From Cordia subcordata (lineage: Eukaryota; Streptophyta; Magnoliopsida; Boraginales; Cordiaceae), in contig JAPTOF010000006.1 in assembly GCA_028554755.1 (NCBI GenBank), positions 17,855,001 through 17,919,000 on the forward strand: a DNA stretch of 64,000 nt, in the 5' to 3' direction. Shown piece by piece: positions 23,067-33,215 of this stretch (positions are counted from its first letter, which is position 1; the number at the start of each line of letters is the position of its first letter). The position numbers and the translations under genes were made by a program. The notes beneath the pieces are model-generated. The model saw only the letters and a list, made by a program, of their open reading frames with translations. It was not told where the DNA came from and made no database searches.

Positions 23067-25150
23067 TGTTGGTTTTGTGTGTGCTTGTGTATTGCATGTA
23101 TATACTTATTTTGAGGTGTTTTGTACTTCATTTGGTGCATTAGTATAGTATTTAGGTCCTACTTTTGCATATTAGTGTTTACATGTTCATAGTTGAACTT
23201 ACGACTTAAATGCTACATTAACTTAAACGTCTTTAGATCCTGCTTAAGGCCGGCCCTCGGGGTTGTGTTTGTGTTAAGCATGGGGGGACGCATTTGTTAC
23301 CTATTTTAGGTGAGATTCAAGAAGATAATTGGAGCTTGATTGAGGGTGCTTGAAGTGTGGAACAAAGCCAAGGGTGTTTTGGACATAAAGGAATGAAGGA
23401 AAGTGCATTTGGAAGTGGTTGGACGAAGGAAGGAGTGACCGAGGTGAAACCAAGTGCAACAGGAGCCAAATTCAGAGTTTGCAACCAAGAAAGGACATGG
23501 ACAAATTTTGGACACGTTTTATGGTGCAAAAGATAGCTTGGATGATCCCTAAAAGTGGTACGAAGCAACAGAAAAAAGGTACACGAATTGGAGCCAAAAC
23601 GAGCAATATGAATATTTTACTGTCAAGATCGGTCGATCTCTTGTCAAGGCCGGTCGACCAGCTAGGTCAACCAGCCAAATCAGAATTTGGGCCAATTTAG
23701 GCCTGTTGACTTAGGCACAAAGCCGGTCAACCTACTAGGCCCCCAGCCTTGTGCATTGACAACTCTATTTAAGCCACTTTCAGTCATTTTTTAGGGAGAA
23801 CATCAACTAATTCAGACACTTATTTCCCTAAACCCTAAATCCACCAAAAACCACCTTACACACTCACTTCTAAGCACATTTAACACTTGGAATCAAGGAT
23901 CCAAGAGGATCAAACATTAGGATTTGGGCATAGCTCATGGATTGCAAAGCTTGGCTATGGATAGAAGGGTGTCTCTCTTTTATCCTAAGTCTAAGATTAA
24001 AGCTATGTAAGGTGATTATTCTTGTATTTATAGATTATTTACTATTTTTTATTAATGGGAACTTGATGGATTTATGTATATATGCTTTTTGCTTTGGGTT
24101 TCAAAGGCCATTTTACATACATGTTTATGTGTTTGTTGAAATGTCTCAATGAAGTTGCATATGTGTGTGTATATATATATATATATATTGAAGTCTATTT
24201 TACTATTAACCATCTATAAATCATTATGCTAGCCTATCTATGTGTTTGTGTGGTGATTACATGCAGTGAGTATGACTATATACATGTCCATGTGTGTTAG
24301 CATACTTAATAGCATAAACGACTTCTATTGCTTACATGTCGGGTGCTATTACTTAAATTAGTGTAATCCAAGTATGTCTATGTGCTTATTAATAGAATAC
24401 TCTGGAATATTCTCGAACGCCATGCCCTAGATGTATTTTCTTTGTGCTTAAACATGAATACCCACTATTGTGATGATAATTGGTAGTACATAACTAATGG
24501 CTAGACTAGGTCAAGTCTCCCTTAGTTTTAAATCCAGCTAATGGGTTTCAAGATAGGTTAGTCAACCTTAAATGGACTAGGTCTTGGCTTTAAATCTAGC
24601 AAACGATTTTGATGCTAAGGTTAGAAAAATCTACGTCACCTAGAATCCTAACTAGCTAGCCCTATGGCTATAAGTGCATAAAGACCATATGCCGTGGCTC
24701 TAGGGGTTAACACCTTGGGATAGATTCGCACTAAGGCTTAGGGTGTAATTAGGAGGTTAATTAACGGTCTAGATGAGAGCAGCCAAGTTTAATCCATCAA
24801 GCAACCCTAATAAGAAGTAGTAATCACCCATTTGCAAGCCGTAATCACCCTATTCCCTATTTTCACGTGTTAACATCCCCTTAGATCGCTCAATTCCCTA
24901 TCATGCACATACACAACCTTTTTATTTTCTTGTCCTTTGCTTAGATACATCTTTTCTGAGCTCTCATCAGTCCCAAAAATCCAAAACTATCATAGTTTAG
25001 GAACCCAACACATAGCTTTTTAGGATGCACATAGCTTAGGACACTTTACACATTAAGCCTTCTGATGTATTTGACCCCGTACTCATGCACACCATACTAC
25101 ACACAACAAGTGCACTTGTGGGCTATTTAGGCTTGTGCTCACAAATAGCA
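23067..25150 (+). repeat. 3' LTR of element A
   Basis: 2084 bp, starting tgttggttttgtg and ending acaaatagca. TATA-like ctatttaag lies at 23766-23774, with GGTCGACC motifs upstream at 23634-23690. It holds an (AT)n microsatellite at 24161-24188 and a GC-rich stretch (23220-23289) not found in the 5' LTR. Confidence 0.88.
24161..24188. repeat. (GT)n(AT)n microsatellite inside the 3' LTR of A
   Basis: A run of gtgtgtgt followed by about ten AT dinucleotides. The 5' LTR has only a short atatatata at the same place (19502-19510), so the run expanded after insertion or during reverse transcription. Confidence 0.8.
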
Positions 25151-25155
25151 TATTA

Positions 25156-26010
25156 CTCATTCTCATCCTCATCACAAGATATGATCTCTCTATCTATCTC
25201 TGTTTCTAATTTCCTCTCCAACACTTCATCATGCTCACTACTATGTCCCTCATCTTAAGGTCTTTCTCCTATCTCTTCAACTTGCTCTAAAGATATCTTA
25301 ATATTCTCACTTAAGACTTGCACACTTTTGATCGCTCTCTCCAAGCAATCACCTAGAGATTTGGTGTCTTGCTTTAAACTCTGTAATTTCTTTTGCTTAG
25401 ATTGGATGAGGAATAGGAGATAGTCAATCTTTTCATCTTGTGAAGGAGACCTAAAAGAAGCGAGTTCGATCGAGTGGAAATGGTAATCATAATGAAAATC
25501 ATTTTGCGTATCACTATAAAAAACACTTGGGAGAGGAATGGGTGAGAAAATAAGGCATTCAAGGTGGACAATTGAAACTAGAAGGTGAATGGAATGAAGA
25601 GTCATCTTGACCCTATGGTGAAAGTACATGATGTTGCTCTCTAGAATCACGATGATAAGATGTTGATGTATGTATGGGCACATGATTCCTAGGGGTGTTC
25701 TTGGGCATTACATGTAACTGGGGATAAGGGTGGAAGGTAAGACAAGAATTGGAATCATGATCACAACTTCCACACAGATTGCAATGATAAAAATATGCAT
25801 CCATATAGTCATGATTTCTAAGTGAAGATGCATGAAATGATGCATGACTATAGGGGTCATAGCTAGTACTAGCCCTAGATTGGGGATTTTTATGAGGGCA
25901 AAAGATGGTTGGATGCTCATAACTTCCATACAATCGACATGCCTTGGGGACACATTTGGGTAGTGGAGAAGAGATAATAGTGACTACCAAGAAGTATTAG
26001 GATCGGTCAT
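25156..26010 (-). pseudogene. Element B ORF, N-terminal half with two zinc knuckles
   Basis: Start ATG at 26010 (MTDPNTSW, then a TAG where A has Trp). A frame change follows, and then frame 25990-25613 shows knuckle 1 'CRLYGSYEHPTIFC' and knuckle 2 'CNLCGSCDHDSNSC', a perfect C-x2-C-x4-H-x4-C. A Tyr/His/Ser-rich segment follows. Another frame (25683-25255) encodes a likely coiled coil 'LKQDTKSLGDCLERAIKSV', 'LSENIKISLEQVEEIGE', and then an acidic stretch ending at the A insertion (DEDENE). The protein product is unknown. The gag-like knuckles sit at the N-terminus, not after a capsid domain. Confidence 0.7.
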
Positions 26011-26209
26011 ATTCAATGAATCACAAGTAAAACCTTTTCACAATTCAAATTTTATTTTTGAATTTTCAAAATTTTCAATTTTTTTTTGGTTTTTTTCAAA
26101 TTTTTTCATTTTTTTGTAGTTTTTGAATAATGGAAAGGAAGTAGAGAGAGTACCACACGCAAGAAACTAACCACGAACACAAAAACACACAAAGAACCAA
26201 TACCGTGCC

Positions 26210-26227
26210 TCCCCGACAACAGCGCCA
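26210..26227 (-). promoter_or_regulatory. Primer binding site (tRNA-Asp type) of B
   Basis: Plus-strand tccccgacaacagcgcca differs from the tRNA-Asp 3' end (tccccggcaacggcgcca) at two positions, the best-preserved primer site in the window. It fixes the orientation of B as minus, and the 5' LTR should start at 26234. Confidence 0.85.
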
Positions 26228-26237
26228 AAAACTTGAT

Positions 26238-27199
26238 TGATGTGTGTGAGTTGTGTATGTTTGTATAGAGTGTTTGCATACACTTCTTAGGGTGTTTTAG
26301 GGCTTATTGGTGTGCATTTAGTATATAGTTTACGCCTGTTTGTTTGTATAATTGCATAAATGCTATACTAAGTGCTCTAATTGGATGACTTAGCTGCATG
26401 GTAAAGTTGATACTTGAGTTTAAATGAAGAATTTTAGAATAATATTGATGAAGATTTGATGTTTTGGATCAAGATTCAAGCATGCTAGATGATGCACGAG
26501 GCCAAGAAGGAAGCACCGGAGAAAATGGAAGCCAAAACAAAGTTGAAACAAATAAGATGTGCTATTATCAATCGTTCCCTATTCTAGTACCGATCAACCA
26601 GTAGTCTCCTCCGGTATACTCTTTCGATAGTTCTAATAGCTCCAGTAAAAGTAGTGGCTGAGTAACCTTTAAGTACCGTTCAACCAGTTAGGTCTTCTGG
26701 TAGTTGTGCTAAAATCTATTTAAAGCCAATTTTAGGCCATTTTTAGATGAGGAACTTTTATTTCTTAAACACTAATAAACCCTAACCCTCTACCAACTTC
26801 ACCAAATACCAAAAACCACTATCCCACACCAAACCAAGCAAGGATTAAAGCTTGTAACAAAAGATTGAAGGATTTTGCTTTGAATTTGAGCAAGGGTTTG
26901 AAGAGGAGTTCCTTATTCCTTTTAATATTCTTGTAAATATCCTTTATAATTGAGTTAGATCTAGGGTTGATTGATGTTGTATATTAGAGTAGGGCTTTGA
27001 ATAAAAGATTTGTATATATCTTTGGCTCTTAATACATGCATATTTACATAAATCTGTGGCATGAGTCAATATGTCTATGTATTGAAAATCAAACATGTCT
27101 ATGTGTTTGTTAAAATGCCTAAGTGAACTTGCATGTATACATCAACCATGTCTATGTATTTGTTAAAATGCTTAAGTGAACTTGCATGTGTTATTTGTG
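26238..27199 (+). repeat. LTR1 of array C, 3' truncated
   Basis: It starts tgatgtgtgtgag and matches 29465 onward up to ...gttatttgtg near 27199, where homology jumps to the ORF position equivalent to 32463. A tandem duplication of about 50 bp (catgtctatgtgtttgtta...) lies at 27091-27190. GGTCGACC motifs are reduced to tcaatcg/gatcaacc (26565-26610). Confidence 0.85.
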
Positions 27200-27990
27200 A
27201 AAGAGATAATGACCATTAGTGATAAATTTGTGGAAGCATTTGACGAGATCTTAGCTAGTCTTGATTTGGAGTCATCTATAAGGAAGAACAAAGCATCAAT
27301 TTTGGAGTTTTTAAATGATAAGTCTCTTGCAGTAAAGGATTGTGGTGTTGAGGATAATAGCAACTCTAAGAAGACACTTAAGGAAGAAATTGATAAGCTT
27401 GAAATTGAAATCTATAGGTCATTGGGTGTGTTTGATGAATCGTTGTTGATACCTTTTTTTACCCTTTCTACTAGGGAATTGATTAATAGGGTAATGCATT
27501 TTCTTGTTGAACATAAATCTTCCCTTAATGTGGGTGAACCCATTAAGATCAAGTCTACCCCATGTGAGAGTTAGAGTGACCTAGCCTTCATATTGTCATA
27601 TGTTATGAAGAAGAAGAGTATAGTACTTCAAACTCCCTTATCTTTGACCCTCCATCTCCAAATGTCATTCCTACTCCCCTTTCCCATTCCATTAAGTCTC
27701 CCTCTTTGGAGCTTACGTTCATGCCTTCTTGTATAGAACACTTACAACTAGGGTTAAAAAGCACTTCTCCCATGTTGCATGCATTAGACCTATCTTTGAC
27801 CAATGGGAAGGGTGTGTTTTTAACCCTTGACTATGAGAAGAAGGATATTTTCGGGTGGGATTTTGTAAAGGGGTGCATCGTGCATTCATTGTCCCAACCT
27901 TTAGTGCATGACCCTTTTTCCTTTACCTTCTGTGCTTTAATAATTATCTGGCAATTTATGTCATGTAATTTTAAACATATTTTACTCTAA
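27200..27990 (+). pseudogene. C1 ORF, C-terminal half only
   Basis: Frame 27176-27574 (its first codons are still LTR) carries the family domain: 'DKFVEAFDEILASLDLE', 'FLNDKSLAVKDCGVEDNSNS', 'KEEIDKLEIEIYRSLGVFDE'. After a stop and a frame change, 27706-27990 encodes the tail 'PSCIEHLQLGLKSTSPMLHA', 'LDLSLTNGKGVFLTLDYEKK' and ends at 27990. The tail is uninterrupted for 94 codons and is the best-preserved C-terminus of the family. The N-terminal knuckles are deleted. Confidence 0.65.
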
Positions 27991-29464
27991 CATTAGCACC
28001 TAGCTGAGGGTCTTAAGTCCAGCGCTACTAGGAGACACCCTAGGCTTGTTTATATTTTTCTTATTCTTCTTGTATTTTACTTTTCTTTGGTTTTGTATAT
28101 AGTAGATTAGTTTTCTTTCACTTATTCTTACTTTGCATATAGTAGATTGGAGTATTTTTTTTTGCTTTTGTTTTCTTTGTCTTTTAGTAGTTTAGGTTAT
28201 ACTTTGTTTTATTCTTAGCAGGTCAGATTTTTGCTCCATTACTTGTTCTTACTCCATTCATCATTTGTGCATCAATCCTATACCCTTTGTGTGCATTCTT
28301 GTTTATCATATCAACTTCCATCATATTATCCTCTAATCTTGTCTTTGTTTTTTTGTGCATTAGTGCTTTTCAAATAAGAGGAGGCTAGTAGATGATGAAA
28401 CATCAATGGCAATCATGGACTTCTATGCAAACAAGGTTATATCTCTCCATTCTTCACTTGTCCCTATCTATCCCTACCACATTCCACATATGTGTTTTAT
28501 ATGCTTGCTTGTCATGTGCTTAGTGCTATTTGATTGAGGACAAGCAAAATTTAGGTTTGGGAGTGTTGTTGTTCCTTTATTGTTTATGTCACCTATAGGG
28601 TAGATTTGCGTACCATACCTTGTTTTTACTCAAAATGTGTTCAAATTTTTCTTACATGTCTTGAGTTGTTTAGTTTCATGTTGGTTGAACTGTTGGCTCT
28701 TGATATTGACTCAATTGATTGGTGAATAAGTTTGCATTGTGGGGAGTGAATAGAGTAGAGGAAGATCTTAGACTTGGAAGGGATGCCTTTGAAAGTTATG
28801 GGGAATAAGTATATTTGAGAATGCACCTTATAGCTATCTCATGGCTTGATTTCAAAAACTGTTGAAAAGGGGTGTTGATATGTGTGCCCTTTCCTTGATT
28901 GGTTCTTTTTTATGTGCCTTAGCATTTCTTTTTCTTTTCACTTTGCTAATGTTGTGTAATGATGAAAAATCCAAAAACAATAGAAAAAGGTAAAAATGAA
29001 AAAAAATTGAATGACTATTGCAGAATGCAAAAACGCCAAAAGGCGCCAAAAAATATGCAAAAGTGAAGTTTATTGAATAATTGATCAAGTGACACAATGT
29101 CGACGTGGCACAAGTTTAACTTTTCACTCTTTCATGTGTTGTGAATAAGGCTCTTACATCAATTTGTGCAAATTAAGAATGCCATTTTAGTCAAAGGGCA
29201 CATAATAGCAGCATCTCGTGTGCGTGTATCGAAATCCTAGGCTTCTGGAGGTATAGCTACTTGGGAATTTCTCACGAGGTGCAAGGCCTCTTGTGAGTAA
29301 GGGGAGGATCCCAAAAGGCTTGAAGACCCCTCTACCAAAGGAATGACCTCTTTAAATTCCCCAAAATATCGAGTCAATACTTTAGGCAACCCTCTTTACC
29401 GAGTTTGAGATAAACTTAGGTGTGGTCTTGGTTGGGGACAAGCTAGAAGAAGGTTTGGGGTTGT
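27991..29464 (+). other. 3' noncoding region of C1
   Basis: In order: motif aacattagcacctagctgag with gcgctactaggagacaccc (27989-28045); internal polypurine tract aagcaaaatttaggtttggg (28542-28561); A-rich block with tcaagtgacacaatgtcgac (28970-29105); terminal polypurine tract agaaggtttggggttgt (29446-29464). No coding capacity. Confidence 0.65.
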
Positions 29465-31090
29465 TGATGTGTATGTTTATATAGAATGTTTACATACACT
29501 TCTTAGGGTGCTTTGGAGCTTATTAATGTAAATTTAGTTTAGAGTTTATGAATATTTGTTAATAGTTGTGCATGAGGTGAATAACTGAATAAATGCTACA
29601 TTAATTGCTCCAATTGAATGACTTAGCTGCATTTTGGGTAAAGTTGATACTTGAGCTTAAATGAGGAATTTTAGAATAAGTTTGATAAAGATTTGATGTT
29701 TCAGAACAAGATTCAAGTGTGTTAAATGATGCACGAGGCCAAGAAGGAAGCACTGGAGAAAACGAAAGTGAGAACAGAGCAAACAAAGAAGATATTCTAC
29801 TACAGGTCGACCCCCCGTTTCAGTACTAGTCGATCGGTAGTCTTTTCTGGTAGTTCTAGTAGCTCTATCAAACGTAGCGGCTAAGTAACCTCCAAGTACC
29901 ATTCGATCGGTTAGGTCTTCGAGAGTCGAATTAAAGGTCTATTTAAAGCCCATTTTAGGCCATTTTAGAGTAGGAACTTTTATTTTTTAAACCCTAATGA
30001 ACCCTAACCCTTTACCCACTTCATCAAACACCCAAAACCACCCTCCCACACCCAATCAAGCTAGGCTTAAAGCTTGCAATAAAAGATTGATGGATTTTGC
30101 TCTAAATTTGAGCAACAGTTTGAAGGGGAGTTCCTTATTCCTTTTCTTTTTCTTGTAAATATGCTTTGTAATTGAGTTAGATCTAGGGTTGATTGATGTT
30201 GTATATTAGATTAGGTTTCGAAGAAAGGATTTGTCTTTATCTTTGGCTCTTAATACATGGATGTTTACATAAATCTATGGCATGATTCAACATCTCTATG
30301 TATTGAAAATCAAACATGTCGATGTGTTTGTTAAAATGCCTAAGTAAACTTGGATGTGTTATTTCTGCTTCAAATGCATTTATCTACTTATATGGGTGAT
30401 GTGATTATGCTTAATTCATGGCTTTACTTAGTAGAGTAGGCTTTAGCTTTAAATCTAGCTAATAAGTTACATGCTTTGCTTAGTCGAGTTTAGGTGCTTG
30501 TCCTTATCTTTAAACCCAACCAAGTGGATAAGTTAAACTAGACTAGAATATCCCTCACCCACGTTAGTGTTTGTTAATCGAGCCTTAATGTCACGTAGTG
30601 TTTAGGTGCTAGTGTTTGGTTTTAAAGCTAGCTAAGAGGATAAGTTCTAAGCATGGGTTACATAAGTTGGGACGTATTGGCCCTTAGCTTTAAACCCAGC
30701 TAAGGGTTAAACCACTAGTATTGGTTAAGACACCCCCAGTCAACACAATGACAATAGAAGTCCCAAGCCATAGATAGACTTAATTCATTATAATAGCCCG
30801 AGTCTAGTTATAACACAATCACCCTAAGTCCCTTTCTTCTGTGTGAGGTTTCATTGCTTAGCTTGGCACCCTAAATTCCTCCATAGTTTAGGTTTATTTT
30901 TTTGTTGTTTTAAGCTCTCTTTAATCCTAAAAGACCAAAAAGATATATATACACATATATAGTTGGTTTAGGCACTCGAGGACATATAGACCAATCTAAG
31001 GTAGTTTTCCTTTGGAGATGATACCCGCACTTGAATCCATTATACCGTGAATGATCCTTACGGTTATAGGTGTAAAACTCGACATGATCA
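29465..31090 (+). repeat. LTR2 of array C (complete, 1626 bp)
   Basis: tgatgtgtatg ... gacatgatca. It has TATA-like ctatttaaag at 29939-29948, GGTCGACC remnants at 29807-29840 (aggtcgacc, gtcgatcgg), and hairpins at 30430-30680. It is followed by a PBS and preceded by a PPT, so it serves both as the 3' LTR of C1 and the 5' LTR of C2. Confidence 0.9.
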
Positions 31091-31096
31091 AGTTTT

Positions 31097-31114
31097 TGGC
31101 ACTGCTGCCAGGGA
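31097..31114 (+). promoter_or_regulatory. Primer binding site (tRNA-Asp type) of C2
   Basis: tggcactgctgccaggga lies 6 bp after LTR2, three mismatches from the tRNA-Asp complement. Confidence 0.8.
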
Positions 31115-31308
31115 GGCACGGTATTGGTTCTTTGTATGCTTTTGTGTTTGTGATTAGTTGCTTGCTTGTGCTCTATCTTTACTTGCTTTCCATTATTCAA
31201 AAACTACCAAAACAATTTGAAAAATCTTGAAAACCCAAAAAAAATGAAAAATTTGAAAATTCAAAAAAAATTGAATTATAAAGAGGTTTTACTTGTGATT
31301 CATTGAAT

Positions 31309-33215
31309 ATGACTATTCCTAATGTTTCTTGATGGTCACTAGTATCCTTTTCCCCACCATCCGAACGTGTTCCCAAGGTATATTGCTTGTGTGGAAGTTA
31401 TGAGCACCCAACCATCTTTTGTCTCCATGAAAATCCCCAATCTAGGGCTTGTGCTAATTATGACCCCTATAGTCATGCATAATTTCATGCAGCTTTATTT
31501 AGAAATCATGACTATAAGGATGCATATTCTTATCATTGCAATTAATGTGGAAGCCATGATCATGATTCCAATTCTTGTCCTACCTTCAATCCTTATCGCC
31601 GATTGCACACAACGCCCAAGAATGCCTCTAGAAATTATGTTCCTATACATGCATCAACATCTTATTATCATGACTTTAGGGAGCAATATCATGCATTTTC
31701 ACCATGGGGTCAAGATGCTTCTTAATTCTATTCACCTTCTATTTTCAATTGTCTACCTCCAATACCTTCTTTTTCAACCCATTCCTTTCTCGAGTTTTTT
31801 GATGGTTATGTGCAAAATGATTTTCAACACGACTATCATTTCTACTCAGTTGAAACCTCTTCTTTTAGGTCTTATTCACAAGATCAAAAGATTGCCTATC
31901 TCCTACTCCTCATCCACTCTAACTAAAAGGAACTAGAGTATTTGAAGCAAGACACTAAATCTCTAGATGAGTGCTTGGAGAGAGTGGTCGAGAGTGTGTA
32001 ACTCATGAGTAAGAACATTGAGATACCTTTAAAGCGAGTTAAAGAGATAAAAGAGAGACCCAAAGATAAGGGACATAGTGGTGAACATGATGATGTGTTA
32101 GAAAGGAAATTAGAAAGAGAGGCAGATGAAGAGATTACATCTTGTAGTGAGGATGAGAATGAGCATGATAGTAATTTGGTTCTTGATAACTCCTTTGGGA
32201 ATGTTTTAGAGAAAGTGGTACCCTATTCTCTTATGCTTTCATCATCGCCCATTGAGTCACATAAGCATATTTTTTCTTCTCATCCCATATTTCACACATA
32301 CATGGAGGTCAAGTCTCACGTTTATAGTACTCAATTGCATTCTAAGTCGGCATTTGGGGAGTTTATCGTGCATTTTTCCCTTTAGCAGTCATGCGTATAT
32401 GATGAGGAATCCCTTGAGTCCCTTTATCCCATCCATTTGAGCCTACTCCATGCGAAGAGTGTGATGAAGAGATGACGACCACTAGTGATAAATTTATGGA
32501 AGCATTTGATAAGATCTTAGCTAGTGTTGATTTGAAGTCATTCATAGGGGAGAATAGAGCATCAATTTTGGAGTTTCTAGATGATAAGTCTATTGGAGTT
32601 AAACATTGTGGTGTTGAGGAGAATAGTCACACCAAGAAGACACTTAAGGAAGAAATTGATGAGCTTGAAATTACAATCTTTAGGTCTATGGGTATGTTTG
32701 ATGAATCGTTGTTAATACCTTCTTCTATCATTTCCATTAGGGAATTGATTGATGAGGTTAAACATTTTCTTGATGAACATGAACCTTTCTTTAGTGTGGG
32801 TGAACCCATTAAGAACGAGTCTACCCTATGTGAGGAGTTAGAGTGACCTAGCCTTGATACTATCATATCTTGTGAAGAACAAGAGTGTAGTACTTCAAAC
32901 TCCCTTGTCTTTGACCCCCAATCTCTCAATGTCGTTCCTACTCCCCTTTCCCATTCTGTTGAGTCTCCCTCTTTAGAGTTCACGATCAAGTCTTTTTGCA
33001 TAGAACACTTACATCTAGGGTTCAAAAGCATTTCTCCCATGTTGCATGCATTAGACCTATCTTTGACCAATGGGGAGGTTGTGTTTTTAACCCTTGATTA
33101 TGAGAAAAAGGCCATGGGATGGTTAATTAGAGAGCAAGCGGGGCTTGATTTTTCACCTTTAAGCGTATTTCACTCAACATTTGCTTGCACATATTCATTT
33201 GATATTTTGGGGTAA
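31309..33215 (+). pseudogene. C2 ORF: full-length copy of the zinc-knuckle protein
   Basis: From the ATG at 31309 one frame runs to 32385 with only scattered nonsense codons. Then a single frameshift leads to a second frame to a TAA at 33213-33215, about 635 codons in all. In order: 'MTIPNVS', a stop for Trp, knuckle 1 'YCLCGSYEHPTIFC', knuckle 2 'CN*CGSHDHDSNSC' (stop at the Leu codon), a Tyr/His/Ser-rich region, a coiled coil 'LKQDTKSLDECLERVVESV', an acidic part 'RKLEREADEEITSCSEDENE', 'VVPYSLMLSSSPIESH', the domain 'KEEIDELEITIFRSMGMFDE', a TGA where B has Arg, and the tail 'MLHALDLSLTNGEVVFLTLD'. This copy defines the architecture. The function is unknown. Confidence 0.72.

Larger units (their letters stand above)
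18531..25150 (+). mobile_element. Complete pol-less gypsy-type element A, nested in B
   Basis: 5' LTR 18531-20441, tRNA-Asp-type primer site 20453-20470, one decayed ORF (20630-22530), polypurine tract just before 23067, 3' LTR 23067-25150. The flanks are taata (18526-18530) and tatta (25151-25155), which match at four of five positions, an aged duplication. B's ORF continues on both sides. There is no protease, RT or integrase in the 2.6-kb internal region. Unlike B, C, D and E it lacks the roughly 0.9-1.0 kb 3' block between the two polypurine tracts. Confidence 0.85.
12443..26237 (-). mobile_element. Pol-less gypsy-type element B, split by solo LTR F and element A
   Basis: On the minus strand: tRNA-Asp primer site (26210-26227), ORF N-terminal half (25156-26010), [element A 18531-25150], ORF C-terminal half (17330-18525), 3' noncoding region, [solo LTR F 14916-16641], polypurine tract (14068-14095) and 3' LTR (12443-14067). 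Without the inserts the internal region is about 3.8 kb, the same as C2 (31091-34910). There is no protease, RT, RNase H or integrase. Its 5' LTR is absent, because only tgat (26234-26237) remains before the plus-strand LTR of array C. The left flank attaa (12438-12442) would be one target copy. Confidence 0.8.

Noticed and set aside
26205..26230. tRNA-Asp gene fragments at the gcgcca sites
   Set aside because: Only the 18-nt primer complement is present, always next to an LTR. No tRNA cloverleaf surrounds it.
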